64,000 bases of DNA from Streptococcus mitis (GTDB taxonomy: Bacteria > Bacillota > Bacilli > Lactobacillales > Streptococcaceae), in the NCBI RefSeq assembly GCF_002860865.1, contig NZ_PKIE01000005.1, positions 40,198 through 104,197 on the forward strand, in the 5' to 3' direction. Under the pieces are notes generated by a model. The model was not told the origin of the DNA and did no database searches. It saw nothing but the letters and a program-made list of their open reading frames with translations. A program made the translations under genes and the position numbers. Below are positions 1 through 7,803 of the stretch, piece after piece (the stretch's first letter is position 1; each line of letters opens with the position of its first letter).

Positions 1-2
1 GC

Positions 3-377
3 AAATGGTCAGAAGTCAGTCGTTTGTTGGAGCAACCTTTTCAAAATTTAGAGCGAAAAGGTAGGAAGTATGGTCTTAGTAGTCTTAACTCTTTAACTGT
101 AACAGAAGGAAAGACAACAGAGCTAATTGATTTTATAGATGATGATACTTACAATCCTGAAAAGGATTTGCTAAGAAAAGAAAGGAGTGAATATCTTGAT
201 AAGGCTCTTCAAAAACTTTCAGAAGACGATTTACATATTTTCTTAGAAGTGGCTTTGAAGGGGACATCAGCTTTACAATTAACGAAAGAGACTTCATATA
301 AGAGTCACAAGACTATACAACGTCACTATGAGAAAGCAGTACTTTTCTTACAGAAAGAGCTCAAAGATTATTTCTAA
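3..377 (+). CDS. Sigma-70 region-4-like HTH protein of the IME (5' end missing)
   Basis: The frame is open from the window edge, so the N-terminus is missing; an apparent TTG start near base 24 is probably internal. The last ~60 residues (SEDDLHIFLEVALKG, then a helical HKTIQRHYEKAVLFLQKEL segment) look like the region-4 helix-turn-helix of sigma-like regulators carried by Tn916-type and other streptococcal elements. It is the first visible gene of the element and ends in a strong terminator, so it forms its own unit, probably controlling transfer or excision genes. The family assignment rests on overall pattern only. Confidence 0.5.
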   Translation, partial: KWSEVSRLLEQPFQNLERKGRKYGLSSLNSLTVTEGKTTELIDFIDDDTYNPEKDLLRKERSEYLDKALQKLSEDDLHIFLEVALKGTSALQLTKETSYKSHKTIQRHYEKAVLFLQKELKDYF

Positions 378-397
378 AAAAAGTTAAAAAATTTTTG

Positions 398-426
398 GCA
401 GGAAGTACCAACTTCCTGCTTTTTTT
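398..426 (+). terminator. Rho-independent terminator after the sigma-like gene
   Basis: A perfect 9-bp stem (GCAGGAAGT / ACTTCCTGC) with an ACCA loop is followed by seven T. It separates the regulator from the mobilization genes downstream. About 30 bases later a good Shine-Dalgarno (GGGAGG) precedes ATG AAA TAA, a two-codon frame with no gene attached. Confidence 0.85.
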
Positions 427-545
427 CTCCTTATAGATAAGGGAGGAATTTATATGAAATAAAAACCAAATATTTTCACTACTATGTGATTCTCTACATA
501 TATTAGTAGAAATGTCGATGAATAGAGATAGAAACGAGAACAATC

Positions 546-842
546 ATGAATTGTTTAACTTTACAAACAGCAGGTTTACTACTTGGTGTCTCAGATAGTA
601 AAGATTTTGAGACAGGGATTATAGTTGGTGCGACTTTTCAAATTGGTAGTCGTACGGCTAATGGAAGATTTACAACACATTCAATAAAAGTTATGAATGT
701 AAATGCTAGCGATTTTATGAAGTATCTGGATAGTGTAGTTACGTTGGCACTTTCAAATGCTACAATTAGCGCGTACAGCTCAGGTAATAGTGCTTCTTTG
801 TCAATTAAAGCTGAGTCTGTAAAAGTCTCTCAAGCTAGTTGA
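546..842 (+). CDS. Small hypothetical protein of the IME
   Basis: A 98-residue protein with no signal peptide or membrane segment. It is rich in Ser, Thr, Ala and Val, with an alternating pattern suggesting beta strands (for example TGIIVGATFQIGS and ATISAYSSGNSASLSIKAES). I do not recognise the family. Its position directly before the coupling-protein genes, 10 bases from the next start, suggests a small accessory protein of replication or transfer, possibly a DNA-binding beta-barrel; that is inference. The ribosome binding site is weak (ACGAGAAC), so the start is uncertain. Confidence 0.6.
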   Translation: MNCLTLQTAGLLLGVSDSKDFETGIIVGATFQIGSRTANGRFTTHSIKVMNVNASDFMKYLDSVVTLALSNATISAYSSGNSASLSIKAESVKVSQAS

Positions 843-852
843 GGTATTTAAT

Positions 853-1503
853 ATGTTTAAAAATAAGTATAGAATAGCAGTAGATTATTTCAAAAAATGT
901 ACAGAGTTAGAGAAGTTTCTACTAATTCTTGTGTCATTAGCTTTGTTTGTTGCATTTATTTATGCTTTACCCACTCTTCTAGATATTTCATTTAAAGTAT
1001 TTACTTTGATACTTGTAATGATATTTGGGATTTGTTTTTGGAGGTATTATAATAAACCAGAGGGAGTGTATTATGATACCAGCAAAATGTCGTTGTGTTT
1101 TAGCCAACTCGTGAGGAGACTGGATTCAGATTCAAAAAATCGTTATCTTCTTCAAAATTGGCAAGCAGTTCGAGCGAACAAGAAAGAAACCGCAAAAGTT
1201 ATTGAAGTAGTGTGCGTGACAGATTCAAATGTTAAAGATTTCAACTCTAATGAGGTTGAAGCTCAAATAAGTATTTATTTGTCGGAGTTTCTTGAAAATC
1301 ATGGTATGACTTCGACAAACGCTGAAAGCTTTTCGTGTCAATCAGTAGCAGTAGCTGAGTATAATAACGTGAACTATCTATTTATACGTTTTTTGATTGC
1401 TGTTAATGAGAATGAAGCTAGTTCTTTCAAGGAAGAACTAGATGTATATAAAGCTGAGCAAAAGACAATTGAGCAGGTAGAAGATAGTGACTTCAGTAAT
1501 TAA
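853..1503 (+). CDS. Membrane protein, likely membrane subunit of the coupling protein
   Basis: A 216-residue protein with two hydrophobic helices near the N-terminus (about residues 22-42, LLILVSLALFVAFIYALPTLL, and 48-65, FKVFTLILVMIFGICFW), followed by a soluble mixed alpha/beta domain. Two N-terminal membrane helices ahead of an ATPase are typical of TcpA/FtsK-type coupling proteins. Here the ATPase is encoded by the next gene, whose GTG start overlaps this one by 17 bases, so the two are probably translationally coupled and act as a complex. The function is inferred from context; the soluble domain matches nothing I can name. Confidence 0.6.
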   Translation: MFKNKYRIAVDYFKKCTELEKFLLILVSLALFVAFIYALPTLLDISFKVFTLILVMIFGICFWRYYNKPEGVYYDTSKMSLCFSQLVRRLDSDSKNRYLLQNWQAVRANKKETAKVIEVVCVTDSNVKDFNSNEVEAQISIYLSEFLENHGMTSTNAESFSCQSVAVAEYNNVNYLFIRFLIAVNENEASSFKEELDVYKAEQKTIEQVEDSDFSN

Positions 1504-2227
1504 TGCTGTACTAGATACTGAGTTGTTGAGTCGAGGAATTTATTTTCCTCGCTCGATAGATCTAAAAAAACCACATTTAGCGATTTTTGGTTCGAGTGGA
1601 AGTGGTAAGACATATGCAAGTCAGTTATTTCTTGCAAAAGCAGTTTTGAACTCTGCAAAATTAGTTGTAGCAGATTTTAAAGGGGATTTGGAATTTTCAT
1701 TTCTTGAAAATCAGGAGCACTTTTATAGATTTGAAAGAGTAGGATTGTTCTTTGATTTTGTATCTGATACTTTGCTGAAAAACAGACAGTCTGGACAAGA
1801 CAAAAGCAGAAGTCTAATCATATGTTTTATTGATGAAATGAGTGCGTATTTTACGATGCTAGAAAAGAAAGAACGTGATATTAGGATTAGACAACTTTCA
1901 AGAATTTTGATGCTTGGTAGGTCTTTTAATATCCATGTTTGGATTAGTCAGCAAAGACCGGATGCCGAATACTTTGGTAAGTCGAGAGAAAATATACATA
2001 ACATTCTACTTCTGGGGTCATTCAGTAAAGAAGTATTAAGTATGTTACTAAGTGATGATAAAGATGTAGTCAGTCGTAGACAGAGTCGAGGTAAAGGTTA
2101 CTTAATTAGTTCTGGAGAAACAACTAAAGAGATTGTAGTTCCTCGTTATAATGTTGCTAAAGTGCAGAGTAAAATTCTGGAGGGTATGTATAAGAGTGGA
2201 AATAGTGAGGCAGTTGACTCTGAGTAG
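1487..2227 (+). CDS. FtsK/TcpA-like coupling ATPase of the IME
   Basis: A 246-residue P-loop ATPase. Walker A is GSSGSGKT (about residues 36-43), Walker B is LIICFIDEMSAYF (around residue 110), and a WISQQRP motif follows, as in FtsK/TcpA/VirD4-type DNA pumps. It has no membrane segment; the gene before it supplies two. It is expected to couple the relaxase-DNA complex to the transfer channel of a helper element. Start: GTG, preceded by AGGTAG, in a -1 overlap with the upstream gene. It is short compared with full TcpA proteins, which carry both parts in one chain of roughly 450-500 residues. Confidence 0.75.
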   Translation: MTSVINAVLDTELLSRGIYFPRSIDLKKPHLAIFGSSGSGKTYASQLFLAKAVLNSAKLVVADFKGDLEFSFLENQEHFYRFERVGLFFDFVSDTLLKNRQSGQDKSRSLIICFIDEMSAYFTMLEKKERDIRIRQLSRILMLGRSFNIHVWISQQRPDAEYFGKSRENIHNILLLGSFSKEVLSMLLSDDKDVVSRRQSRGKGYLISSGETTKEIVVPRYNVAKVQSKILEGMYKSGNSEAVDSE

Positions 2228-2337
2228 CCTTTGGCGAAGCAGAATGTCTTACTGCCTCGCTCGGCTTTGCCGAGCAGTAGGGGGATATGTAATGACCCCC
2301 GTTCCGTAATTATTAAAGAAAAGAGAGGATTTATAAG
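2228..2337. other. Candidate origin of transfer / replication origin (oriT-like)
   Basis: This 110-base gap between the coupling ATPase and the relaxase is strongly structured. It has a perfect 7-bp hairpin GCTCGGC-TTT-GCCGAGC (2259-2275), then G5 (2280-2284) and C5 (2296-2300) separated by 11 bases, followed by GTTCCGTAATTATT. C/G runs flanking a short loop just upstream of the gene are a feature of the nick regions recognised by MobT/Rep_trans relaxases. In the known ICEBs1 and Tn916 sites, however, the C run comes first, so this is not the same motif. The first hairpin has no T-run and is not a terminator. Only the location and symmetry support the call. Confidence 0.5.
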
Positions 2338-3594
2338 ATGGGTATATTTAACATTGTAGACGTTTTAAAAGAACAGGACTCAGCTAGTAATACGGGAGAG
2401 AGAAATCCTGTTGTAATTGCTTCTATTGATGAAGTAACATTTGTGATAAAACCAACAGAAGACACAATTGGTGATTATCCCTCGCACTGGTATCAGATTG
2501 CAACTGAATTAGTGGGAACAGTAATTGATAAGTTGTCATTGGACAGTTTATTTGGAGAGGTAATAAATGTATCTACACCACCTGCAGGTTATACAAATGC
2601 AGTTAGTTTTAAAAACTTACCACACTATTTTTCAATTGCATTTCATGAGACAAATTTTGTCATGGGGATAGTTATAAAATTTTCTGCAGCATCATTAGCA
2701 TACTATCGCGATGCTTTCAAAGAGTACTTTGGAGAAAGTATTGACGTTCATGTGATGTCTAGACTACTTGATGAACCTTACTGGGAATTAAGAATAAGTA
2801 GGATTGATTTAGCGATTGATTACTTCAATTTTGATATGAGTGTTGATGAGTTATACAAGGGCATTAAAGGCAGTAGCATTATTTTAAAAAATCATAGAGG
2901 AATAAAAAACACTTCTAAGATTGTTGCGACTGAAGTAGATAATGTAGTTAACACTATTTACTTTGGTTCAAAAAAGAAGAATAGTAATGCATTATTGAGG
3001 GTTTATAACAAAAAACAAGAGCAACTTGATAAGCATGGAAGGTTTTTACATTTACTAACTCTTTGCAATTCGTGGGTTAGGTTTGAGGCAAGTTATAGAG
3101 GAAACTTTTCTAACCAGATTTTGAAGCAACTATTGACTGTGAATAATGAAGAGGAGTTAGGAGAGTTAGTTGCAAATAAAATGATTGACAAATATTCATT
3201 TTATGATGCCGAGACAAATGAACCAATTGAGTTTACTAAGTATCTTGAGCATACACAATCGTTATACGCAGGGTTGAAGTCGCTATCTAGTAGGAATAAT
3301 GACTTAATGTCTACAATTTCTCACATAATGAAAGGAAGTGGTTTTTTTCCACTGATAAAAAAAGTTGAGAGTATTTGGGGGATTGAAGCAAGAAATAAAT
3401 TCATTATTCGCTTGATACAAGAATATGAACGTCACTATAATGCTAATCAGGATGTAGAATTGTGGTTAAAAAAATTTGCTACAGAATTATCAAAAATACC
3501 ATTTGATAGTTTTCTAGAGGATTCTTTGTCAGTATATTATAAAAACACGAAGACGAAAAAAGGAAAAAATCGTTTTGAGGTAGTGGAGAAATAA
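2338..3594 (+). CDS. Rep_trans / MobT-type relaxase (replication initiation factor family)
   Basis: A 418-residue protein with hallmarks of the Rep_trans family (pfam02486), related to plasmid RCR initiators and to MobT relaxases of ICESt3/Tn916. ELRISRIDLAIDYFNFD (around residues 155-171) supplies the acidic residues of the domain, and NTIYFGSKKKNSNALLRVYNKKQEQ (around 207-230) holds the candidate nicking tyrosine (RVYNKK) with the flanking lysines. WVRFEASYRG follows. It should nick oriT and start rolling-circle transfer or replication of the excised element. It lies directly downstream of a structured candidate oriT and 2 bases before the DUF771 gene. SD GAGAGGA. Confidence 0.85.
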   Translation: MGIFNIVDVLKEQDSASNTGERNPVVIASIDEVTFVIKPTEDTIGDYPSHWYQIATELVGTVIDKLSLDSLFGEVINVSTPPAGYTNAVSFKNLPHYFSIAFHETNFVMGIVIKFSAASLAYYRDAFKEYFGESIDVHVMSRLLDEPYWELRISRIDLAIDYFNFDMSVDELYKGIKGSSIILKNHRGIKNTSKIVATEVDNVVNTIYFGSKKKNSNALLRVYNKKQEQLDKHGRFLHLLTLCNSWVRFEASYRGNFSNQILKQLLTVNNEEELGELVANKMIDKYSFYDAETNEPIEFTKYLEHTQSLYAGLKSLSSRNNDLMSTISHIMKGSGFFPLIKKVESIWGIEARNKFIIRLIQEYERHYNANQDVELWLKKFATELSKIPFDSFLEDSLSVYYKNTKTKKGKNRFEVVEK

Positions 3595-3595
3595 G

Positions 3596-3928
3596 ATGGA
3601 TAAACTGGTTGTCGATTTAAAAGGGGTAGTTATACAGCTTCCTAATTCTTATGTTATCGTTAATCGTGATGAATATGATGATTTGAAGAGCAATGCGGAT
3701 AAAGGTAAATATATGACTTTGAAACAATTGCTCACATTATTATCAGTATCACGTCCTTGGCTTCTTGATAATGTATTATATAACCCCAAAATTCGGAGAG
3801 AAATTGATGTTGAATTAAATCCTAACGGATTTGTTAAATATCCTGAAAACCAAGGTGGACGCTATTTCTTTTTAGCCAGTAAAACAAAACAATGGTTTGA
3901 AGATAACTTCAGAGAAATTATGGTATAA
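3596..3928 (+). CDS. DUF771 family protein, possible excisionase/DNA-binding accessory
   Basis: A 110-residue protein resembling the DUF771 family common in streptococcal prophages and IMEs. YMTLKQLLTLLSVSRPWLLDNVLYNPKIRREID reads as a winged-helix-like DNA-binding segment at about residues 40-72, and GRYFFLASKTKQWFEDNF closes the protein. It sits between the relaxase (2 bases after it) and the integrase (about 40 bases before it), the usual place for a recombination directionality factor. An excisionase role is inference from position; the family itself has no assigned biochemical function that I know. Confidence 0.65.
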   Translation: MDKLVVDLKGVVIQLPNSYVIVNRDEYDDLKSNADKGKYMTLKQLLTLLSVSRPWLLDNVLYNPKIRREIDVELNPNGFVKYPENQGGRYFFLASKTKQWFEDNFREIMV

Positions 3929-3970
3929 TAGCCTTGGCAAAACCTTGGTTATCTATGAAAGAGGTAACTA

Positions 3971-5113
3971 ATGGCAACTTTTAGACAACGTACAAAAGGT
4001 GGTACATAGGATTATAGAATTGTAGATAATGACAAAAAACTTGTTGCATCTAAAGGCGGCTTCAGAACTAAGAAGGAAGCAGAAAAAGAAGCTTTAGCTA
4101 TTGAATTAAAGTTGATGTCAGGTGCAAAAATTAATTCGCAAGCAAGTTTATATGAGTTATGGGAAGAGTGGTTTGATGTTGTTGTAAGACCACTTGGAAA
4201 AAGTGAATCAACGCTTTTTAAGCATAAGAAGAGAGGGGACTTGATAAAGGAACTTTTTCAAGATAGATCAGCAACTTCTATTCGTTTTAGTCAATATCAA
4301 CGAGCTTTAAATTCTTATGCTGAAAGGGTTACAAAAGATACCGTAGCACGATTAAATTCAGAAATCCGAAAAGTCATTCAGTTTGCTCAACGTGACCAAC
4401 TAGATATAGTTGATTTTACTGATGGTGCGATTATTTCAGGAATGAAGAAAAGCAAGACAACTGACGAAAAATATATTGACAATATTGAAGACTATTATAA
4501 AATTTTAGTTCATTTAAAAAGTCAGCTCAATTACAGTAAGTCGGTGATTCCTTATCTTTTGTTTGTTTCCTTTAAAACAGGGATGCGTTTTGGAGAAATT
4601 TTAGGATTAACTTGGGATTGTATTGATTTTGAAAATCAAGTAATTCACACTTATAGGCGCTACTATAATTATAAATGGAGACCACCCAAAACGGATACAT
4701 CTGTTCGAGATGTGCCTATAGATGAAGAAACATCTGAGGTTTTGAAATTATTAAAGAAAGAACAAAAGATTGTCTATAAAAATCAAGGGATTAAGGAAAA
4801 AGAAAATTTTCTTTTCTATGATACTGTGTATGGAGTTCCTAGTAACAATGCTGTAAATCAAAGTTTACAATCGCTACTAAAAAAACTAGAAATTTTTCCA
4901 TATAATTTAACTGCTACAGGTATTAGACATACTTATGCTAGTATGTTGCTTGCAAAAGGAATTGATATCTGGGTAGTTGCTCATGTAATGGGTCATAAAA
5001 ATATAAAACAGGTAACAGAAACATATGGTCATCTTTTAAAAGAGAAGAAAGAAAAAGAACATCAGATTATTCGAAATCTTTTAAGTGAGTATCCGTTGGT
5101 AGAACAAAAGTAG
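3971..5113 (+). pseudogene. int: Tyrosine integrase with an amber codon at codon 13
   Basis: Reading from the ATG after GAAAGAGGTAAC, the frame is MATFRQRTKGGT, TAG, DYRIV, and then stays open to the end (381 codons). The Arm-DNA-binding domain expects GGTW here, so TGG has become TAG. The core-binding domain and catalytic half are intact: R in TGMRFGEILGL, R in TATGIRHTYAS, and GHKN followed by Y in TETYGHLL. The His of the usual HxLR box is Thr. Restart at in-frame TTG/ATG codons (4112/4115) would give about 333 residues without the arm-binding domain, probably unable to carry out directed recombination. The element may therefore be fixed unless a suppressor or helper acts. Confidence 0.85.
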
Positions 5114-5126
5114 AACAGATACGAAA

Positions 5127-5150
5127 AAAAGCCTTTAGAATAAGGCTTTT
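5127..5150 (+). terminator. Terminator at the end of the integrase
   Basis: A perfect 9-bp inverted repeat AAAAGCCTT / AAGGCTTTT with a 6-base loop. The A and T ends make it usable on both strands, so it can end both the integrase message and the tRNA-Lys transcript coming the other way. Confidence 0.75.
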
Positions 5151-5163
5151 AGGCACTAAATTA

Positions 5164-5236
5164 TGCCCCCTACAGGGATCGAACCTGTGACCCACGGATT
5201 AAGAGTCCGCTGCTCTGCCAGCTGAGCTAAGGAGGC
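5164..5236 (-). tRNA. trnK: tRNA-Lys (anticodon CTT), insertion target of the IME
   Basis: On the minus strand the sequence runs GCCTCCTTAGCTCAGCTGG and ends CAGGTTCGATCCCTGTAGGGGGC plus the discriminator A. It has a 7-bp acceptor stem with a G:U pair, a D-arm, an anticodon stem GCGGA/TCCGT enclosing the loop CTCTTAA (anticodon CTT), and a TTCGATC T-loop. It follows the 6S RNA gene by about 5 bases and is probably cotranscribed or read through from it. Its 3' end faces the integrase, so the IME has rebuilt this end on insertion. Confidence 0.97.
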
Positions 5237-5240
5237 AAAG

Positions 5241-5432
5241 AAAAAAGCTGTATTGGTGCCGAAACTTCACGGTTTGTATTGAACCCGCGCAATTAAGCAG
5301 GTGGGCAACTCGCTCTAACTGAAGCTGTTTCCGTGTGAGACGGCCTACATGCTGTTAGAAGACTTTTGTTTCCCTAATAATACAAAAAATAGTCGGTCAA
5401 CACTTAAGTGTGAAGTCGTACACCACAGCGTT
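5241..5432 (-). ncRNA. ssrS: 6S RNA (ssrS)
   Basis: On the minus strand this ~190-base region closes on itself. GCTGT-GGTG...ACTTCAC at the 5' end pairs with GTGAAGT...GGCACC...ACAGC at the 3' end, leaving a long irregular hairpin with a large central part, as in 6S RNA. The 3' end is followed by T6. A TATAAA-like -10 lies just upstream of the 5' end. 6S RNA binds the sigma-A RNA polymerase holoenzyme by mimicking an open promoter. The length, terminal stem, central bubble and location between rarA and a tRNA fit the streptococcal 6S gene as I remember it. A covariance-model search with RF00013 would settle it. Confidence 0.8.
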
Positions 5433-5500
5433 TCTATGTTTATATGATACCACTTTTTCAAAAAAAATCAAGAGGAAAGTGCAATTTTTTGAAAAGGATT

Positions 5501-6772
5501 TCAGATTTTTCGCAAACGGTCGATAGCTTCCTTTCTTTGAGCCAAAGCCCGTTCATATTTACCAGTATCTTCTGCTTGGAAATAGTGATGATTGCGAATT
5601 TTTTCTGGCAGATAGTCTTGCTTGACCCAATTTCCAGGATAGTTGTGTGGATAGAGATAATCTTGGGCATTCCCCAGTTCCTTGCTTCCGCTGTAGTGCC
5701 CATCACGCAGGTGTCGCGGAATAGGCAAGTGTCCTGATGTTTTGAGGTCAGCAAGTGCCTTATCCATAGCCACATAGGCCGAGTTGGATTTTGGAGAAAG
5801 GGCCAAATCAATCACGACATTGGCAATGAGAATGCGGGCTTCTGGGAATCCAATCTTCTGGGCAGCATCAAGAGCAGTCACGGTGTGAATCTGGGCTTCA
5901 GGATTGGCCAAACCGATATCTTCATAAGCGATAACAGTCAAACGACGAGCGAGACTTGGCAAATCACCAGCCTCAATCAAGCGGGCAGCATAGTGAAGAC
6001 TGGCATCAACATCTGAGCCACGGATAGACTTTTGCAGGGCAGATAGAACGTCATAGTGACCGTCTCCATCTTTGTCCATGGTAATGTAGCTCCGCTGCAG
6101 GCTATTTTCCATGATGTCGAGGGTGATGTGGCGGATGCCCTCGTCATTTTCAGGGGTAGAGAGAACTGCCAAATCCAGTGAGTTAAAGGCGGAGCGCAGG
6201 TCTCCGTTTGTAGAGGTTGCGATGAAATCCAGCGCATCTTCATCTAGTTCTACTGGAAAATCAAAACCACGCTCAGGGTTACTTAGAGCTATCTGGAGTG
6301 CCTCTTTGACTTCTTGGTTAGACAGAGGTTCCAACTCAAAAATCTGAACACGGCTACGAATGGCAGGAGTGACAGAAAAGAAGGGATTTTCAGTCGTAGC
6401 GCCAATCATGATGACCAGTCCACTTTCCAAGAGAGGCAAGAGGAAGTCTTGCTTGGTTTTATCTAGTCTATGAATCTCGTCTAGCAATAGGACGAGGCCA
6501 CCAGAAAATTTAGCCTCTTCCGCGATTTCTTGGAGTCTTTTTTTACTATCAACCGTCGCATTGAAAGTTCGAAAGGCATACTTAGTAGTCCCAGCGATGG
6601 CTGAGGCAATACTGGTCTTGCCGATTCCTGGAGGTCCATATAGAATCATGGAGGACAGGCGGTTGGCTTCTACCATGCGGCGGATAATTTTTCCAGGGCC
6701 GACCAGATGCTTCTGACCGATGACCTGGTCGATGGTTTTAGGGCGCATACGAAGCGCGAGATTGTCTGGCAT
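5501..6772 (-). CDS. rarA: Replication-associated recombination protein A (RarA/MgsA) AAA+ ATPase
   Basis: 423 residues, full length for RarA. Walker A GPPGIGKT is at 46-53 and Walker B LVLLLDEIHR with D98/E99. GATTENPFFSV (sensor 1) and the C-terminal tetramerization domain (SIRGSDVDASLHYAARLIEAGD, YEDIGLANP) are present, as is the late PRHLRDGHY motif. RarA acts at stalled replication forks, interacting with SSB and the replisome. It is divergent from the DUF3013 gene and upstream of 6S RNA on the same strand. Start: ATG giving MPDNLALRMRP, the family's conserved N-terminus. Confidence 0.96.
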   Translation of the reverse strand: MPDNLALRMRPKTIDQVIGQKHLVGPGKIIRRMVEANRLSSMILYGPPGIGKTSIASAIAGTTKYAFRTFNATVDSKKRLQEIAEEAKFSGGLVLLLDEIHRLDKTKQDFLLPLLESGLVIMIGATTENPFFSVTPAIRSRVQIFELEPLSNQEVKEALQIALSNPERGFDFPVELDEDALDFIATSTNGDLRSAFNSLDLAVLSTPENDEGIRHITLDIMENSLQRSYITMDKDGDGHYDVLSALQKSIRGSDVDASLHYAARLIEAGDLPSLARRLTVIAYEDIGLANPEAQIHTVTALDAAQKIGFPEARILIANVVIDLALSPKSNSAYVAMDKALADLKTSGHLPIPRHLRDGHYSGSKELGNAQDYLYPHNYPGNWVKQDYLPEKIRNHHYFQAEDTGKYERALAQRKEAIDRLRKI

Positions 6773-6887
6773 AGCAGTCCTTTCTAGCGTGGATTTTCTG
6801 ATGTATATGTGGTAAGATGGTAGTATCTATTTTAGCATATTTCCGAGCAATCGGGGCGATTTAAGAGTCGCATAGAAAGAGGTCAAA

Positions 6888-7358
6888 ATGGCAACATATG
6901 GATTTTTAGATGTTTTAGAGGAAGAGTTGGAGAAGAATTTTCCCTTTGACTTTGAGATTAGTTGGGACAAGCGCAACCACGCGGTTGAAGTGAGTTTTTT
7001 GTTAGAAGCGCAAAATGCTGCAGGCGTGGAGATGGTGGATGAAGACGGAGAGGTTTCGTCAGATGACATTCTCTTTGAAGAAGCAGTGCTTTTTTACAAT
7101 CCTGCTAAATCAACAGTCAATGAGGAAGACTATTTGACTGTCATTCCTTACTTGCCTAAAAAAGGATTTTCCCGCGAATTCTTAGCTTATTTTGCGCTAT
7201 TCCTTAAAGATACTGCCGAGGTTGGACTAGATGCCCTCATGGACTTTTTGGAAGACCCAGAAGCAGAAGAATTCGTCATGGAATGGAACCAAGAAGTCTT
7301 TGAAGAAGGAAAAGTAGGCTTGGAAGAGGGAGAGTTTTATCCATATCCGAGATACTAG
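6888..7358 (+). CDS. DUF3013 family protein
   Basis: A 156-residue, very acidic protein matching the streptococcal DUF3013 family: MATYGFLDVLEEELEKNFPFDFEISWDKRNHAVEVSF start, VIPYLPKKGFSREF centre, a GLDALMDFLEDPEAEEFV segment and an aromatic end. It has no catalytic motif, signal or membrane segment. It lies 9 bases before the NUDIX gene and probably shares its transcript; the start has SD AGAGG. Function unknown; the family is a conserved lactic-acid-bacteria core protein. Confidence 0.85.
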   Translation: MATYGFLDVLEEELEKNFPFDFEISWDKRNHAVEVSFLLEAQNAAGVEMVDEDGEVSSDDILFEEAVLFYNPAKSTVNEEDYLTVIPYLPKKGFSREFLAYFALFLKDTAEVGLDALMDFLEDPEAEEFVMEWNQEVFEEGKVGLEEGEFYPYPRY

Positions 7359-7367
7359 GAGTTTGAC

Positions 7368-7796
7368 ATGGAAATAGAGATTTCTGATTTCACAGGCTGT
7401 AAGATTGCTTTGTTTTGTGGGGATAGTCTCTTGACTATCTTACGCGATGATAAGGCAAGCATTCCCTGGCCCAATATGTGGGAACTGCCCGGTGGGGGAC
7501 GCGAGGAGGATGAAAGTCCTTTTGAGTGCGTGGCGCGTGAAGTTTATGAAGAACTGGGAATTCATTTGACTGAGGATTGTCTGCTTTGGAGTAAGGTTTA
7601 TCCAAGTATGCTTTTTGCGGATAAACAATCTGTATTTCTAGTCGGTCAGTTAACACAGAACCAGTTTGACAATATCACCTTTGGTGATGAAGGGCAGGGC
7701 TATCAGCTCATGAATGTCAAGGAATTTCTTAGCTCCAGTCAAGTTGTACCTCATTTGCAAGAGAGATTAAAAGATTATTTAAAAGTAAGTGATTAG
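7368..7796 (+). CDS. NUDIX hydrolase
   Basis: 142 residues with a Nudix box GGGREEDESPFECVAREVYEELGI (about residues 41-64), matching GX5EX7REUXEEXGU. It hydrolyses a nucleoside-diphosphate-linked compound with Mg2+; the substrate cannot be read from the sequence. It lies 9 bases after the DUF3013 gene, as a second cistron, and is followed by two consecutive hairpins. Confidence 0.88.
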   Translation: MEIEISDFTGCKIALFCGDSLLTILRDDKASIPWPNMWELPGGGREEDESPFECVAREVYEELGIHLTEDCLLWSKVYPSMLFADKQSVFLVGQLTQNQFDNITFGDEGQGYQLMNVKEFLSSSQVVPHLQERLKDYLKVSD

Positions 7797-7803
7797 AAAG
7801 GAT

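Larger units (their letters stand above)
1..5163. mobile_element. Right part of an integrative mobilizable element (IME) inserted in tRNA-Lys
   Basis: The genes run in one direction and form a mobilization cassette: sigma-like protein, small unknown protein, membrane subunit, FtsK/TcpA-like ATPase, structured intergenic region, Rep_trans-type relaxase, DUF771 protein and tyrosine integrase. The integrase end abuts the 3' end of a tRNA-Lys gene, the usual target of such integrases, so the right junction lies at or within the first bases of that tRNA. No conjugation pore genes are seen in the visible part. That favours a mobilizable element over a self-transmissible one, but the left part lies outside the window. 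Coding is more AT-rich than the rarA region that follows. The left attachment site cannot be seen. Confidence 0.8.

Noticed and set aside
1..5163. Prophage remnant
   Set aside because: A relaxase of Rep_trans type and a coupling ATPase are present, and no phage structural or lysis genes are seen.
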